This document shows, in pieces, positions 13,606 to 20,292 of a stretch of DNA of 26,881 bases; the first letter of the stretch is position 1, and each line of letters starts with the position of its first letter. Source of the DNA: a virus; the IMG/VR virus record IMGVR_UViG_3300042465_001304, positions 1-26,881 of that record; one strand, 5' to 3'. Made by a program: the position numbers and the translations under genes. Below the pieces are notes generated by a model. The model was not told the DNA's origin, searched no databases, and saw nothing but the letters and a program-made list of their open reading frames with translations.

Positions 13606-14229
13606 TTACCTCGGTACAAGGGTCATGGTTGGCGCCGCCGAATACGTCACGCGCAACCGATCATACGGGGAAAGCATGAGCATTCCGCTGGTGACGCCGA
13701 CACCAAAAAATGTCGCACCGTCCCGTGAGAATTCTATTTGAGACACAGTGCCTCCGCTGACAATAACGTCTGCGGTGACGCCGGTCTGGTTGATGTATGT
13801 GAACGGCGACGCGGTAACGGTGATAGCGCTGGGTGCGAGCCCATAGTTCTGCGGCGGCGGCGCAATGGGCGGCTGGTTGCCAATCTCCAAGTCCGCGCGC
13901 AGACTGGCGATGTTGGCGAAATAGTCAGCAGGCGGCTGGTTGCCAATCTCCAAGTCCGCGCGCAGACTGGCGATGCTGGCGAAATAGTCAGCAGGCGGCA
14001 GTGTGCCGATCTCAGCGATGTTTGCGACTGCAGCTATTTCTGCGGTGTAATCAACCGGCGACGGAACTAACTGCAAATCTTCCAGCGTAGCGGCGCTTTG
14101 GCCGCTGCCTGTCAGCGTGAATAGGTTCAGCAAGAACCGATACCACTCACGCGAGATCAGGCCCGTGCGCTCATCAGTAAACGGCACACGCGGCGGCGTG
14201 ATATTGGTGATGTTCGGCGGGCTGGTCAT
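13606..14229 (-). CDS. Repeat-bearing tail protein (tail-needle position)
   Basis: A 207-aa protein directly after the gp10-like gene, where P22 encodes its tail needle gp26. The N-terminus (PPRVPFTDERTGLISREWYRFLLNLF) is a motif shared by many tail proteins. Residues about 60-123 hold three 21-residue repeats: one diverged, then two near-identical ones with core DYFA.IASLRADLEIGNQ. The C-terminal domain (SPFTYINQTG, DVIVSGGTVSQIEFSRDG) is a beta module common in phage tail proteins. Twenty-one residues equal three heptads, so a trimeric rod is possible, though each unit contains Pro-Pro. No sequence match to gp26 is evident, so the needle role is inferred from order only. Confidence 0.7.
   Translation of the reverse strand: MTSPPNITNITPPRVPFTDERTGLISREWYRFLLNLFTLTGSGQSAATLEDLQLVPSPVDYTAEIAAVANIAEIGTLPPADYFASIASLRADLEIGNQPPADYFANIASLRADLEIGNQPPIAPPPQNYGLAPSAITVTASPFTYINQTGVTADVIVSGGTVSQIEFSRDGATFFGVGVTSGMLMLSPYDRLRVTYSAAPTMTLVPR
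13868..13993 (-). repeat. Tandem repeat, two 63-bp units
   Basis: Unit A is 13868-13930 and unit B is 13931-13993. They differ at one base (T versus C in the gatg/ctggc part). A third, diverged unit follows from 13994 to about 14056. Each unit is 21 codons, so the tail-protein frame is kept. The near-identity suggests a recent duplication. Confidence 0.93.
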
Positions 14230-15767
14230 GCGTTGGTGCCGCTGATGTTCAACTCAGCACCCATGATGGCAATCTTTACGGGGTCTGTGCCACTGAGCTC
14301 GTACACGCGGTCGCGCAGCTTCAGCGTCATGCCTAGCCGGCGCCAGAACGCGCGGTGGCCATACTCTCCGACGCGGCCGATTGACGTCCAGTGTTCGTTT
14401 GACCAAGTGTGCCCGCCGTCATCACTCCAACGCAACATAACCTTGGGAGATGTCGTCAGCACCGCCGACGAAGTGACTGTCAATGGCACGCCGTTTTCAG
14501 TAATGATGATATATCCATTCTCAGCCGACAAAAACCCAAGAACAGTCTCAACAATTTCTGGTGGGTCGTAGACGTTGAGCCCCACGCCCGTTTCGCAGTC
14601 AAGCTGAAGCGTGTGGTGCGCTGTGCGTTTCAAATTGTTCTGGCCAGTGGGCAGCGCCCGCCACGACCGCAGCCATTTTTGCGCCGTGCCGTTGTCGGCG
14701 TACACATCCAAGTCCAGCGCGTAGATGTTGCCGTTCTCGTAGTCGCCCACCACGATCTCGTTGGCGAACGACATCTGGCAGTTGCCGCGGTGGCGTGTGA
14801 ACACGCCGTTTGGCGTGTCCCAGCCGGCACGCTCGTGCCAGGCGCTGGTAGACACGTCGTAAACCCAAGTGGTGTTGGCCGTGGGGAAGTTCAGCACATA
14901 GAAGGCGTGGCCGTCTTGCTGGTAGGTGTACCCCACCGCGTCGGCCAAGTTGCCATACTGCTGGATCTGCCACTCCACCGCGTGCGTGCTGATGCGCTGG
15001 CCCGTGTAGCCGTTTGCGCGGTAGACGATGCCGCGCCCGCGAGCATCCGAGCCCAGCCAGAACAACCCATTGTCCAGTCTGGCCACAGAGAACGCCGCAG
15101 CGCAACCGATCTCGTTGAACGCACCCTGAATCCGCGTCAGGGGAAAATCAGCGGCGCCGCTGTCGTACCAGACTTCGACCGAGTTGGTGCCGAAAAGCCA
15201 GGCTTCACGGTGGTCGATGATCAGGCTCACCAAGCCGTCTGGCGAGCCCTCTGCGCTCGCAAAGTCCAGCGGATCTACCGAGGTGCCATCCAGCAGGCTT
15301 GTGACCCATACGCGCTGGCTGGTAGGCTCGTTGAAGACGAAGTACCCGTCAAGGTAGCCGACCGTCACCGCGCCGGGGAAGTCTGGGTCTGTGATCTGCG
15401 CGAATTGACCCGAGCCGGAGTAGATGTAGCTGGGGCCGTTGCAGGCGATGAACAACTGCGTGCCGTTGTCGGCCATGCTGACCGGGCCGGTGCCCGTCAG
15501 CGTGCCGATTGTGGTCACCTGCCAACTGGAATCGACGCGGTACAGCGTGTTGCCGCTGGCCACATAGCCGTAACCGCCGAAGGCCCACAAACCTCGGACA
15601 GGCCCGCTGCCGACAGACGCCAACAGCCGCAGCCCCGGCGCGCGCTGCAAGAACGCCGGCTCCTTGCCTGCCTCCGGTACGATCTCCGGAAACAGATTGA
15701 TCATGCGGTTGTCCGCAGCATTGACGCTGCGGGCAACATACGCTGATCCAAGAATAGGCGTTTTCAT
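14226..15767 (-). CDS. P22 gp10-like packaged-DNA stabilisation protein (tail hub)
   Basis: A 513-aa protein matching the P22 gp10 family, which forms the hexameric tail hub and closes the portal after packaging. The start (PILGSAYVARSVNAADNRMINLFPE) and PAFLQRAPGLRLLASVGSGPVRGLW are typical. Later blocks include SLIIDHREAWLFGTNSVEVWYDSG and LFWLGSDARGRGIVY, and the C-terminal half has the beta-propeller-like pattern with WSDDGGHTWS and FWRRLG. P22 gp10 is 472 aa, so the length is close. ATGA overlaps occur with the upstream HExxH gene and the downstream tail-protein gene. With the gp4-like gene just upstream, the order follows P22. Confidence 0.92.
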   Translation of the reverse strand: MKTPILGSAYVARSVNAADNRMINLFPEIVPEAGKEPAFLQRAPGLRLLASVGSGPVRGLWAFGGYGYVASGNTLYRVDSSWQVTTIGTLTGTGPVSMADNGTQLFIACNGPSYIYSGSGQFAQITDPDFPGAVTVGYLDGYFVFNEPTSQRVWVTSLLDGTSVDPLDFASAEGSPDGLVSLIIDHREAWLFGTNSVEVWYDSGAADFPLTRIQGAFNEIGCAAAFSVARLDNGLFWLGSDARGRGIVYRANGYTGQRISTHAVEWQIQQYGNLADAVGYTYQQDGHAFYVLNFPTANTTWVYDVSTSAWHERAGWDTPNGVFTRHRGNCQMSFANEIVVGDYENGNIYALDLDVYADNGTAQKWLRSWRALPTGQNNLKRTAHHTLQLDCETGVGLNVYDPPEIVETVLGFLSAENGYIIITENGVPLTVTSSAVLTTSPKVMLRWSDDGGHTWSNEHWTSIGRVGEYGHRAFWRRLGMTLKLRDRVYELSGTDPVKIAIMGAELNISGTNA

Positions 15768-16048
15768 GCCGTGCTTACTTCAGCCGCGCGGGCTTCAACT
15801 TCCATCGGATTGTTCCGATAGCCGTAGCGGATTGTGTACCAGATGTAGAGCAGGTAGAACCGCCGCGCGCCGAGCATCTGGTACTGAAGCCAGTGCCGCT
15901 GCTCATGCCTGACAAGCGCCGTCTCGTTAATGCGCTCGGCTAGGATGAAGATGCCCAGCGGTGGCAGCGTGATGCCGCCATAGCCGAAGGTTCGCAAGAA
16001 CCAGCGGATGACGTGCTTTGCTGGCTTGGGCTCAATAGTTGCCAGCAT
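15764..16048 (-). CDS. Small HExxH (zincin-like) protein
   Basis: A 94-aa protein containing HEQRH (residues 48-52) in LVRHEQRHWLQYQMLG, an HExxH zinc-peptidase motif. A later acidic site (PMEVEARAAE, E83/E85/E90) could supply the third ligand, as in gluzincins. The segment FYLLYIWYTIRYGYRNNPMEVEARA resembles the ends of minimal metallopeptidase domains. The N-terminal half has a hydrophobic patch but no clear signal peptide. It lies between the gp4-like and gp10-like genes, overlapping the first by 17 bp and the second by 4 bp, so it is co-expressed with head-completion proteins. Peptidase activity is inferred from the motif only. Confidence 0.75.
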   Translation of the reverse strand: MLATIEPKPAKHVIRWFLRTFGYGGITLPPLGIFILAERINETALVRHEQRHWLQYQMLGARRFYLLYIWYTIRYGYRNNPMEVEARAAEVSTA

Positions 16049-16745
16049 AGATGTTGAACCGCTGGCGAGTGGCCACCAGCGAGTACGGCAGGCTCATGAT
16101 GTCGTCAGGGTTGTTGATGCGCTTCAGATTGCGCTTGGACGTCATGGCGATTCGCACCACCTGCGGCGAAGGCTCTACACCAAACTCAGGCGCGATCTCC
16201 ATGGCCAAGTTGTAGGTGAATGCTCGCAGATAGCCTGGCGGGAACGACAATATTGTGGCAAGCGTAGCCGGCTGCGTCAGTTCTTGGACCGAGATGAAGT
16301 GCCACTCCAGCAGCCGCGTGGGTACTGGATAGATGTACATCTCAATGTCAGGGTACGTCATGTTGACCCACAACACCTGCGGATACGTTGACGTGACCGT
16401 CTTGACAGCAATACCGTTGTACTGCTGCTGGTTGATCATCTTGATGCCGAAGCTGACGTTTGTGCCGGGGTCGCGGAAGTACGTCGAGTCGTCCAGCAGG
16501 ATGGGCCTGTTGCCCACAAAGTCGCCCGTAGGCCCAAGCGTTCGGCTGATCGTGCTGGTGGGCCAGTTGAACACTTGGTCTTGCGTGCTGAACACAGACA
16601 ACCGCTCGGTGTTCCACGAGTCGATCATCTGGTTCATCGCCGTCAGCGAATCCTGCATGACGGCGGCGGATGTGGTTTCGCCTTCTGCCAATACGCCCAG
16701 CAGACGCAAGGCGCGCTGGATCTGATCACCCGCTGTGGTGGACAT
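16032..16745 (-). CDS. P22 gp4-like head-completion / tail accessory factor
   Basis: A 237-aa protein of the P22 gp4 family, which binds the portal and starts tail assembly. Recognisable are the N-terminal helical LRLLGVLAEGETTSAAVMQDSLTAMNQMIDSWN and the C-terminal FPPGYLRAFTYNLAMEIAPEFG with SKRNLKRIN. The middle region is beta-rich. It is longer than P22 gp4 (166 aa), as are many relatives in this family that carry an inserted mid domain. The ATG at 16745 is used because GGAGG is six bases upstream; a TTG at 16751 lies two codons further up. It overlaps both neighbours by about 20 bp. Confidence 0.88.
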   Translation of the reverse strand: MSTTAGDQIQRALRLLGVLAEGETTSAAVMQDSLTAMNQMIDSWNTERLSVFSTQDQVFNWPTSTISRTLGPTGDFVGNRPILLDDSTYFRDPGTNVSFGIKMINQQQYNGIAVKTVTSTYPQVLWVNMTYPDIEMYIYPVPTRLLEWHFISVQELTQPATLATILSFPPGYLRAFTYNLAMEIAPEFGVEPSPQVVRIAMTSKRNLKRINNPDDIMSLPYSLVATRQRFNIYAGNY

Positions 16746-16929
16746 TGACAACCTCCCTACGGCGGCGGGTGCGCTCAGTCAAAGCGTTGACTGCAAGCGC
16801 GGGTTCGACATCATCGTCTTGATCGAGAGTATACCGCTCCCATCCGCTGCGCTCGTCGTATTCCGCTTCCATCTCCAACGTCGCTACCTTAGCGCCGTGG
16901 ATCGGATGTCTCATGTAGATGATGGGCAT
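16726..16929 (-). CDS. Small conserved head-region protein
   Basis: A 67-aa charged protein beginning MPIIYMRHPIHGAKVATLEMEAEYDE then GWERYTLD, a short conserved pattern I recognise from hypothetical proteins adjacent to head-completion genes. It has a basic C-terminus (RTRRRRE). The gene starts immediately downstream of the hairpin at 16937-16952, and there is no Shine-Dalgarno before either ATG 16929 or the internal ATG 16914. Translation may depend on a leaderless or processed mRNA. It overlaps the gp4-like gene by 20 bp. Confidence 0.72.
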   Translation of the reverse strand: MPIIYMRHPIHGAKVATLEMEAEYDERSGWERYTLDQDDDVEPALAVNALTERTRRRREVVNVHHSG

Positions 16930-16952
16930 AGAAGAAGGGGGCCGAAGCCCCC
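16930..16952 (-). terminator. Hairpin terminator or attenuator with TTCG loop
   Basis: On the minus strand there is a perfect 6-bp GC stem (GGGGGC / GCCCCC, 16952-16937) closed by a TTCG tetraloop, followed by TTCTTCT. It lies between the stop of the 155-aa virion protein and the start of the 67-aa gene. The T run is broken, so termination may be partial; an mRNA 3'-end stabilising role is also possible. Confidence 0.66.
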
Positions 16953-16958
16953 TTTCCG

Positions 16959-17426
16959 TTACACGCAGTGGATCAACGCGAAGTTGATGATGACCGCTTC
17001 AGACAGCGACCCCGCAGTCAGGTTACGCAGCGCAATGACCGCAGAACCAGCAGTCATGCTGGAAATGTAGGTCGTATACGCCGCAGCCGTAGCGCCGCCC
17101 GACACGTTCACGACGATTGAGTCGTTGGCGGAAATGAAGCTGTTGTTCATCGTGAAAGTCACTGCGGTATTGCCCGCCAAAGCCGTGGCAGCCATAGTGA
17201 TGCGGCCAGCAGCCTTGTTCAGCGTTACCGCTGTGGTCTTGTCCGTGGCCTGCGTTACCGTGCCCTGCGCGTCTGCGGTGTACCCCAACTCGCTGGATGC
17301 GTAGACGGTACCCCCACTAACCGAAGCGCCGGTAACAGCGCCCGTAACAGCAACCGCACCCGTAACGGTAACGCTTTCGAACTCGGGGTCGCTGTACGCG
17401 ACGCCGACAGCCTTGGTATTAGGCAT
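16959..17426 (-). CDS. Putative head decoration / fibre-like virion protein
   Basis: A 155-aa, very Thr/Ala/Val-rich beta protein with no charge clusters. The N-terminus has short VTG-type repeats (VTVTGAVAVTGAVTG). The C-terminal 100 residues (QATDKTTAVTLNKAAGRITM, AVTFTMNNSFISANDSIVV, VIALRNLTAGSLSEAVIINFALI) match a beta domain I recognise from head-associated proteins of several phages. Start ATG 17426 has AAAGGA upstream; a more upstream frame overlaps the terminator hairpin. It stands alone between two hairpins, two genes after the coat protein, suggesting a separate, abundant transcript. Confidence 0.76.
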   Translation of the reverse strand: MPNTKAVGVAYSDPEFESVTVTGAVAVTGAVTGASVSGGTVYASSELGYTADAQGTVTQATDKTTAVTLNKAAGRITMAATALAGNTAVTFTMNNSFISANDSIVVNVSGGATAAAYTTYISSMTAGSAVIALRNLTAGSLSEAVIINFALIHCV

Positions 17427-17439
17427 GATCAATCCTTTC

Positions 17440-17465
17440 AAAAATGCGCGGCCCGTAGGCCGCGC
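17440..17465 (-). terminator. Strong intrinsic terminator hairpin
   Basis: On the minus strand there is a perfect 8-bp GC stem (GCGCGGCC / GGCCGCGC, 17465-17446) with a TACG loop, followed by A then five T's (17444-17440). It separates the 138-aa and 155-aa virion genes. This is the best terminator in the window, and the T run directly precedes the next gene's AAAGGA ribosome site. Confidence 0.82.
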
Positions 17466-17471
17466 TGTGCG

Positions 17472-17888
17472 TCAAGCCACGCGATACAGCGTCCAAGCGC
17501 CAGCGGCGCTCTTGCGAGCAACCAGGCTTGCGCCGGTCGTAACGGGGATCGTCATGGTCAAAGAACCAGAGACAGTCCAGCCGGTGCCCGCAGCGATGAT
17601 CGCGGTGCCAGAAGATGTGCCAAGGTTGACCAGACTGAAAGTGAACGAAGTGCCCACTTTGTCCGAATTGGTCAGCACGGCTTCCAGATCCGCCACAGTG
17701 GGCAGCGTGTAGGTCTGAGCCGCAGCGGTGACACCGCTGTTGGCCAAGATCAGACCGTTCAGCACTTGTGCCGGGGTCAAGGTTGCGGTAGCCGCAATCG
17801 ATACCGGCTCGGGGAGCGCGTCGATCAGGGGTTCGTTGAGGTTGCCGTCGCCGACTTGATAGCCGCCGCCACCATTAGGGAGTGCCAT
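17472..17888 (-). CDS. Putative head decoration protein
   Basis: A 138-aa protein following the coat protein. Gly-rich start (MALPNGGGGYQVGDGN), then beta-rich sequence: ATLTPAQVLNGLILANSG, AQTYTLPTVADLEAVL, KVGTSFTFSLVNLG, SGSLTMTIPV, and a C-terminal SAAGAWTLYRVA. The pattern of an abundant small beta protein beside the coat gene fits a capsid decoration or stabilising protein, but no specific family is proven. AAAGGA precedes the ATG at 17888. It is flanked by hairpins on both sides (17924-17939 and 17446-17465). Confidence 0.76.
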   Translation of the reverse strand: MALPNGGGGYQVGDGNLNEPLIDALPEPVSIAATATLTPAQVLNGLILANSGVTAAAQTYTLPTVADLEAVLTNSDKVGTSFTFSLVNLGTSSGTAIIAAGTGWTVSGSLTMTIPVTTGASLVARKSAAGAWTLYRVA

Positions 17889-17923
17889 GATTGAGTTTCC
17901 TTTCAGTGTTCAATTGTAAGACT

Positions 17924-17939
17924 GGGGGCCGTAGCCCCC
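17924..17939 (-). terminator. Hairpin with TACG loop after the coat gene
   Basis: A perfect 6-bp stem (GGGGGC / GCCCCC) with TACG loop on the minus strand, nine bases past the coat-gene stop at 17948. The following AGTCTT has few T's, so it is likely a weak terminator or an RNA-stabilising hairpin that lets part of the transcription continue. Confidence 0.6.
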
Positions 17940-17947
17940 CATTGTCA

Positions 17948-19150
17948 TCAGCCCCAGAGACGGCAGGCCATCTGCGGACGAATGGTGCTGAAACCATACA
18001 GCACGTCGATCCGGCAAGGCATGCGGTCGTTGTTGATGTCGTACTGACGCACGACGCGCAGACTGATGCCATTGTGAACGGCACGCGCAGCCATGTCCAC
18101 GCCTTGGGGCAGGAGCAGGTCAGCGGTGGCGAACGTGATGGCATCCTTGTGGTACACCAAGTTCTGAGCGTACTGCGTAGAGGCAGCACCCACGAACACC
18201 ACAGCCTTGCTGGTAGCAGGCAGAGTGTTCACGGTAGCCAGAGCGTGGTTGGCCGAGTAGATCGGAGCCACGGTCACGGTAACGGCGGTGCCGCTGGCGG
18301 TGACGTCGGACAGCACGACGAACTGGAACAACGAGCCGGTGGACTCACGAGTCTGCGGGTTTACAGCGAAGCAGTCAGCCACGGTAAACACGTCGCCAGC
18401 CTTAATGGTGACGTTAGACGCCACGGTCAGTGCGATGGAGGTTGTGCCTTCAGCGGTAACTGCCGCAGAGGTGGTGTTGCCGGTAGCACCGCGCGAGCCG
18501 GTCGTGAACTGCTTGATTGACTGAGACATGTTGACTTCTTCGAAGCCAAGCACGCCAGTGCCCATCATGCCGTTCTTGAACTGCTTGCTGATGGTGTCGG
18601 TGGGATTGAACAGACCCTTCATGCCTTCCACCAAACCGGCGTTGGCAGCCGGGTTGACGGTAGCGTAGCGGGGCGACATCACAGCGGCGTTCTCGTTGAG
18701 CTTCTGCTGGGCTTGCAGCAGAACCAGCGAGGTGGCCGGCGTGGTGCCAGGGGTGCCCACAGAGTTACCGATGGTGCGGAAGGCGTTGGCAACGTCAGCG
18801 TCGATGCTGGAGGCCAATTGGCTGATACGAGGCTTCAGCACACGATCTGCGAAGTCGTCCAACTGCATCGTCAGTTCGGCGGACGTGAAGTTCACGCCGA
18901 TGTGCTTTTGCGAGGCGACCGTCAGGGTCGTGAACTGCTCATTGTCGTCCTGCACTTGCAGAGCGGCGCCGTCAGTCACCAGAGCGCGGTCCGGCAGGCG
19001 GATGCGCAGCGTGGAGCCGATCTTGGCCCCTTCAACAGCAAAGCTGTCGTCGTACTGGCGGTTCACGTTGCGCGTGAGCACCAAGTTGTTTTCCAGGATC
19101 TCCAGGGCCTTCCTGGTGATCATGTCAATGGTCAGAATACTATTGGCCAC
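17948..19150 (-). CDS. Major capsid protein, P22 coat-protein family
   Basis: A 400-aa protein of the P22 gp5-like coat family (HK97 fold). Typical blocks are ANSILTIDMITRKALEILENNLV and NRQYDDSFAVEGAKIGSTLRIRLP at the start, VNFTSAELTMQLDDFADRVLKPRISQLASSIDADV, and the C-terminal KDAITFATADLLLPQGV, RVVRQYDINNDRMPCRIDVLYGFSTIRPQMACRL. A Thr/Val-rich central insertion (about residues 230-290: ALTVASNVTIKAGDVFTVADCFAVNPQTRES) corresponds to the variable telokin-like I-domain region. The length is slightly under P22's 430. The start is GTG at 19150 with AAAGGAG six bases upstream, unusual for such an abundant protein. It follows the scaffold gene by 19 bp. Confidence 0.94.
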   Translation of the reverse strand: MANSILTIDMITRKALEILENNLVLTRNVNRQYDDSFAVEGAKIGSTLRIRLPDRALVTDGAALQVQDDNEQFTTLTVASQKHIGVNFTSAELTMQLDDFADRVLKPRISQLASSIDADVANAFRTIGNSVGTPGTTPATSLVLLQAQQKLNENAAVMSPRYATVNPAANAGLVEGMKGLFNPTDTISKQFKNGMMGTGVLGFEEVNMSQSIKQFTTGSRGATGNTTSAAVTAEGTTSIALTVASNVTIKAGDVFTVADCFAVNPQTRESTGSLFQFVVLSDVTASGTAVTVTVAPIYSANHALATVNTLPATSKAVVFVGAASTQYAQNLVYHKDAITFATADLLLPQGVDMAARAVHNGISLRVVRQYDINNDRMPCRIDVLYGFSTIRPQMACRLWG

Positions 19151-19169
19151 AGCGGGCTCCTTTCAAGTC

Positions 19170-19970
19170 TTAGCGGTTTGCTTGTGCCTGCATCTTTCGC
19201 ATCTGGCGGGCGCGTTCAGCTTCAATCCACTCCGACGTACTCATGCTCTTGATGGAACGCGGGTCAGTCGTGTCGTAAGACGGGTTGTTGCTGCTTCGGG
19301 CTGTGACAGGTGTGATCGGTGCTGGCGCTGACGTAGTTCGTTTGACGGGCGGATTGTCGGTCAGTCTGCCTTCAATCTTCCCAATTTCTTTTGCCTGCAA
19401 GAACGGCGACAAGCGCGAGATACGGTCCGCTTCTTTGGGGTTGGCTCCGAGGTAGTAGGCTACATCAGGGCCAACATCAGAAGCGCGGATCGTTTCAGCC
19501 ATCACGTCAGTGATTCGGACGCTCGGGTTGTAGGCGACTTGTTCAAAGTCGTCGTACTTGCTCCGGGCCTCTTCTTCTCTGTCGTGGTAGGCGTCAGCAA
19601 TCGCTGCCTGTGCCTTCTGCTGCTCTCGCAAGGCAATCAGTTCTTCGGCCTTCTTTACGGCCAGCGCCTCCGCGTAGGCTTCAGGAGACTCGAACTGATC
19701 AACTGGCGGAACATCTTTTGGCGCAGACTGCCGGGTTTGCATTTCTGCTGACCTGGCCGCTTGCTCTCGTTCCCACTTGCGCTGCTCTCTTGCAAGGCGC
19801 TTGCTGATCATTGCGTCGATCTCAGCTTGGGAGAACTTCTTCTCCTCTGCCGTCTGCTCGACTTGGTTCTCAGCTACTTCCGGCGAACTTGCTTCGACTT
19901 CAGGCGCAGCCGTTGCTGCCTGTGCCGGCGCGGAGTCTACTTCCGCTAGGACTTGGACTTCTTCAGTCAT
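19170..19970 (-). CDS. Putative scaffolding protein
   Basis: A 266-aa, strongly charged helical protein just before the coat gene, the standard scaffold position. The N-terminal part is acidic (Glu/Ala/Val rich), followed by a KFSQAEIDAMISKRLAREQRKWEREQ coiled-coil segment typical of phage scaffolds, then DQFESPEAYAEALAVKKAEELIALREQQKAQA. The C-terminus is basic (EWIEAERARQMRKMQAQANR), the part that binds coat protein in P22-like systems. No protease motif was seen, so scaffold is probably released intact as in P22. Assignment is from composition and position. Confidence 0.86.
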   Translation of the reverse strand: MTEEVQVLAEVDSAPAQAATAAPEVEASSPEVAENQVEQTAEEKKFSQAEIDAMISKRLAREQRKWEREQAARSAEMQTRQSAPKDVPPVDQFESPEAYAEALAVKKAEELIALREQQKAQAAIADAYHDREEEARSKYDDFEQVAYNPSVRITDVMAETIRASDVGPDVAYYLGANPKEADRISRLSPFLQAKEIGKIEGRLTDNPPVKRTTSAPAPITPVTARSSNNPSYDTTDPRSIKSMSTSEWIEAERARQMRKMQAQANR

Positions 19971-19987
19971 GGATGCTCACTAGAGCC

Positions 19988-20004
19988 CTGGTGAGCCTCA
20001 CCAG
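19988..20004 (-). promoter_or_regulatory. Stem-loop in scaffold gene leader
   Basis: A perfect 7-bp inverted repeat (CTGGTGA / TCACCAG) with a 3-base loop, 18 bases upstream of the scaffold ATG at 19970 on the minus strand. No T run follows, so it is not an intrinsic terminator. It could be an RNA-processing or translational control site for scaffold, whose level in P22 is tightly regulated. Role inferred. Confidence 0.42.
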
Positions 20005-20020
20005 TACGGTTATTTTAATC

Positions 20021-20275
20021 TTACACCAGATTAGTCTGGACGTTCATAGCTTTTTGGTAAGCATCAATCACTTCAAGCGTGTGGATAGATGCGGCAATGG
20101 CTTGCACCTTGGCATCTTCAGCGCTTACGTCAGCACCAGGCACGACAACGTGGCGGTGAAACTTGCTACTGATTTCAACGCCATCTTCTTTGATGGCGGT
20201 CTTGGTGCGAACTTGAATTACGTTGGATTCGATTACTTCAATCAAATCGACAGAGATAACTTTTTCGAGAGCCAT
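20021..20275 (-). CDS. Small partner protein downstream of the tailspike
   Basis: An 84-aa mixed alpha/beta protein from MALEKVISVDLIEVIES. The centre reads RTKTAIKEDGVEISSKFHRHVVVPGADVSAEDAKVQAI and the end is helical (IHTLEVIDAYQKAM). I recognise this as a short protein commonly found beside fibre or spike genes in environmental phages; a chaperone or capping role is possible but not shown. The ATG at 20275 with GGAAA upstream is preferred over TTG at 20290. It shares the lower GC of the spike gene 17 bp upstream and seems part of the same exchanged cassette. Confidence 0.7.
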   Translation of the reverse strand: MALEKVISVDLIEVIESNVIQVRTKTAIKEDGVEISSKFHRHVVVPGADVSAEDAKVQAIAASIHTLEVIDAYQKAMNVQTNLV

Positions 20276-20292
20276 GATATTTCCAATCAAAA

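Noticed and set aside
14409-15746. 445-aa plus-strand open frame opposite the gp10-like gene
   Set aside because: The minus strand encodes an unmistakable P22 gp10-like protein; the antisense frame is Arg/Val/Ala-rich with no domain and no ribosome site.
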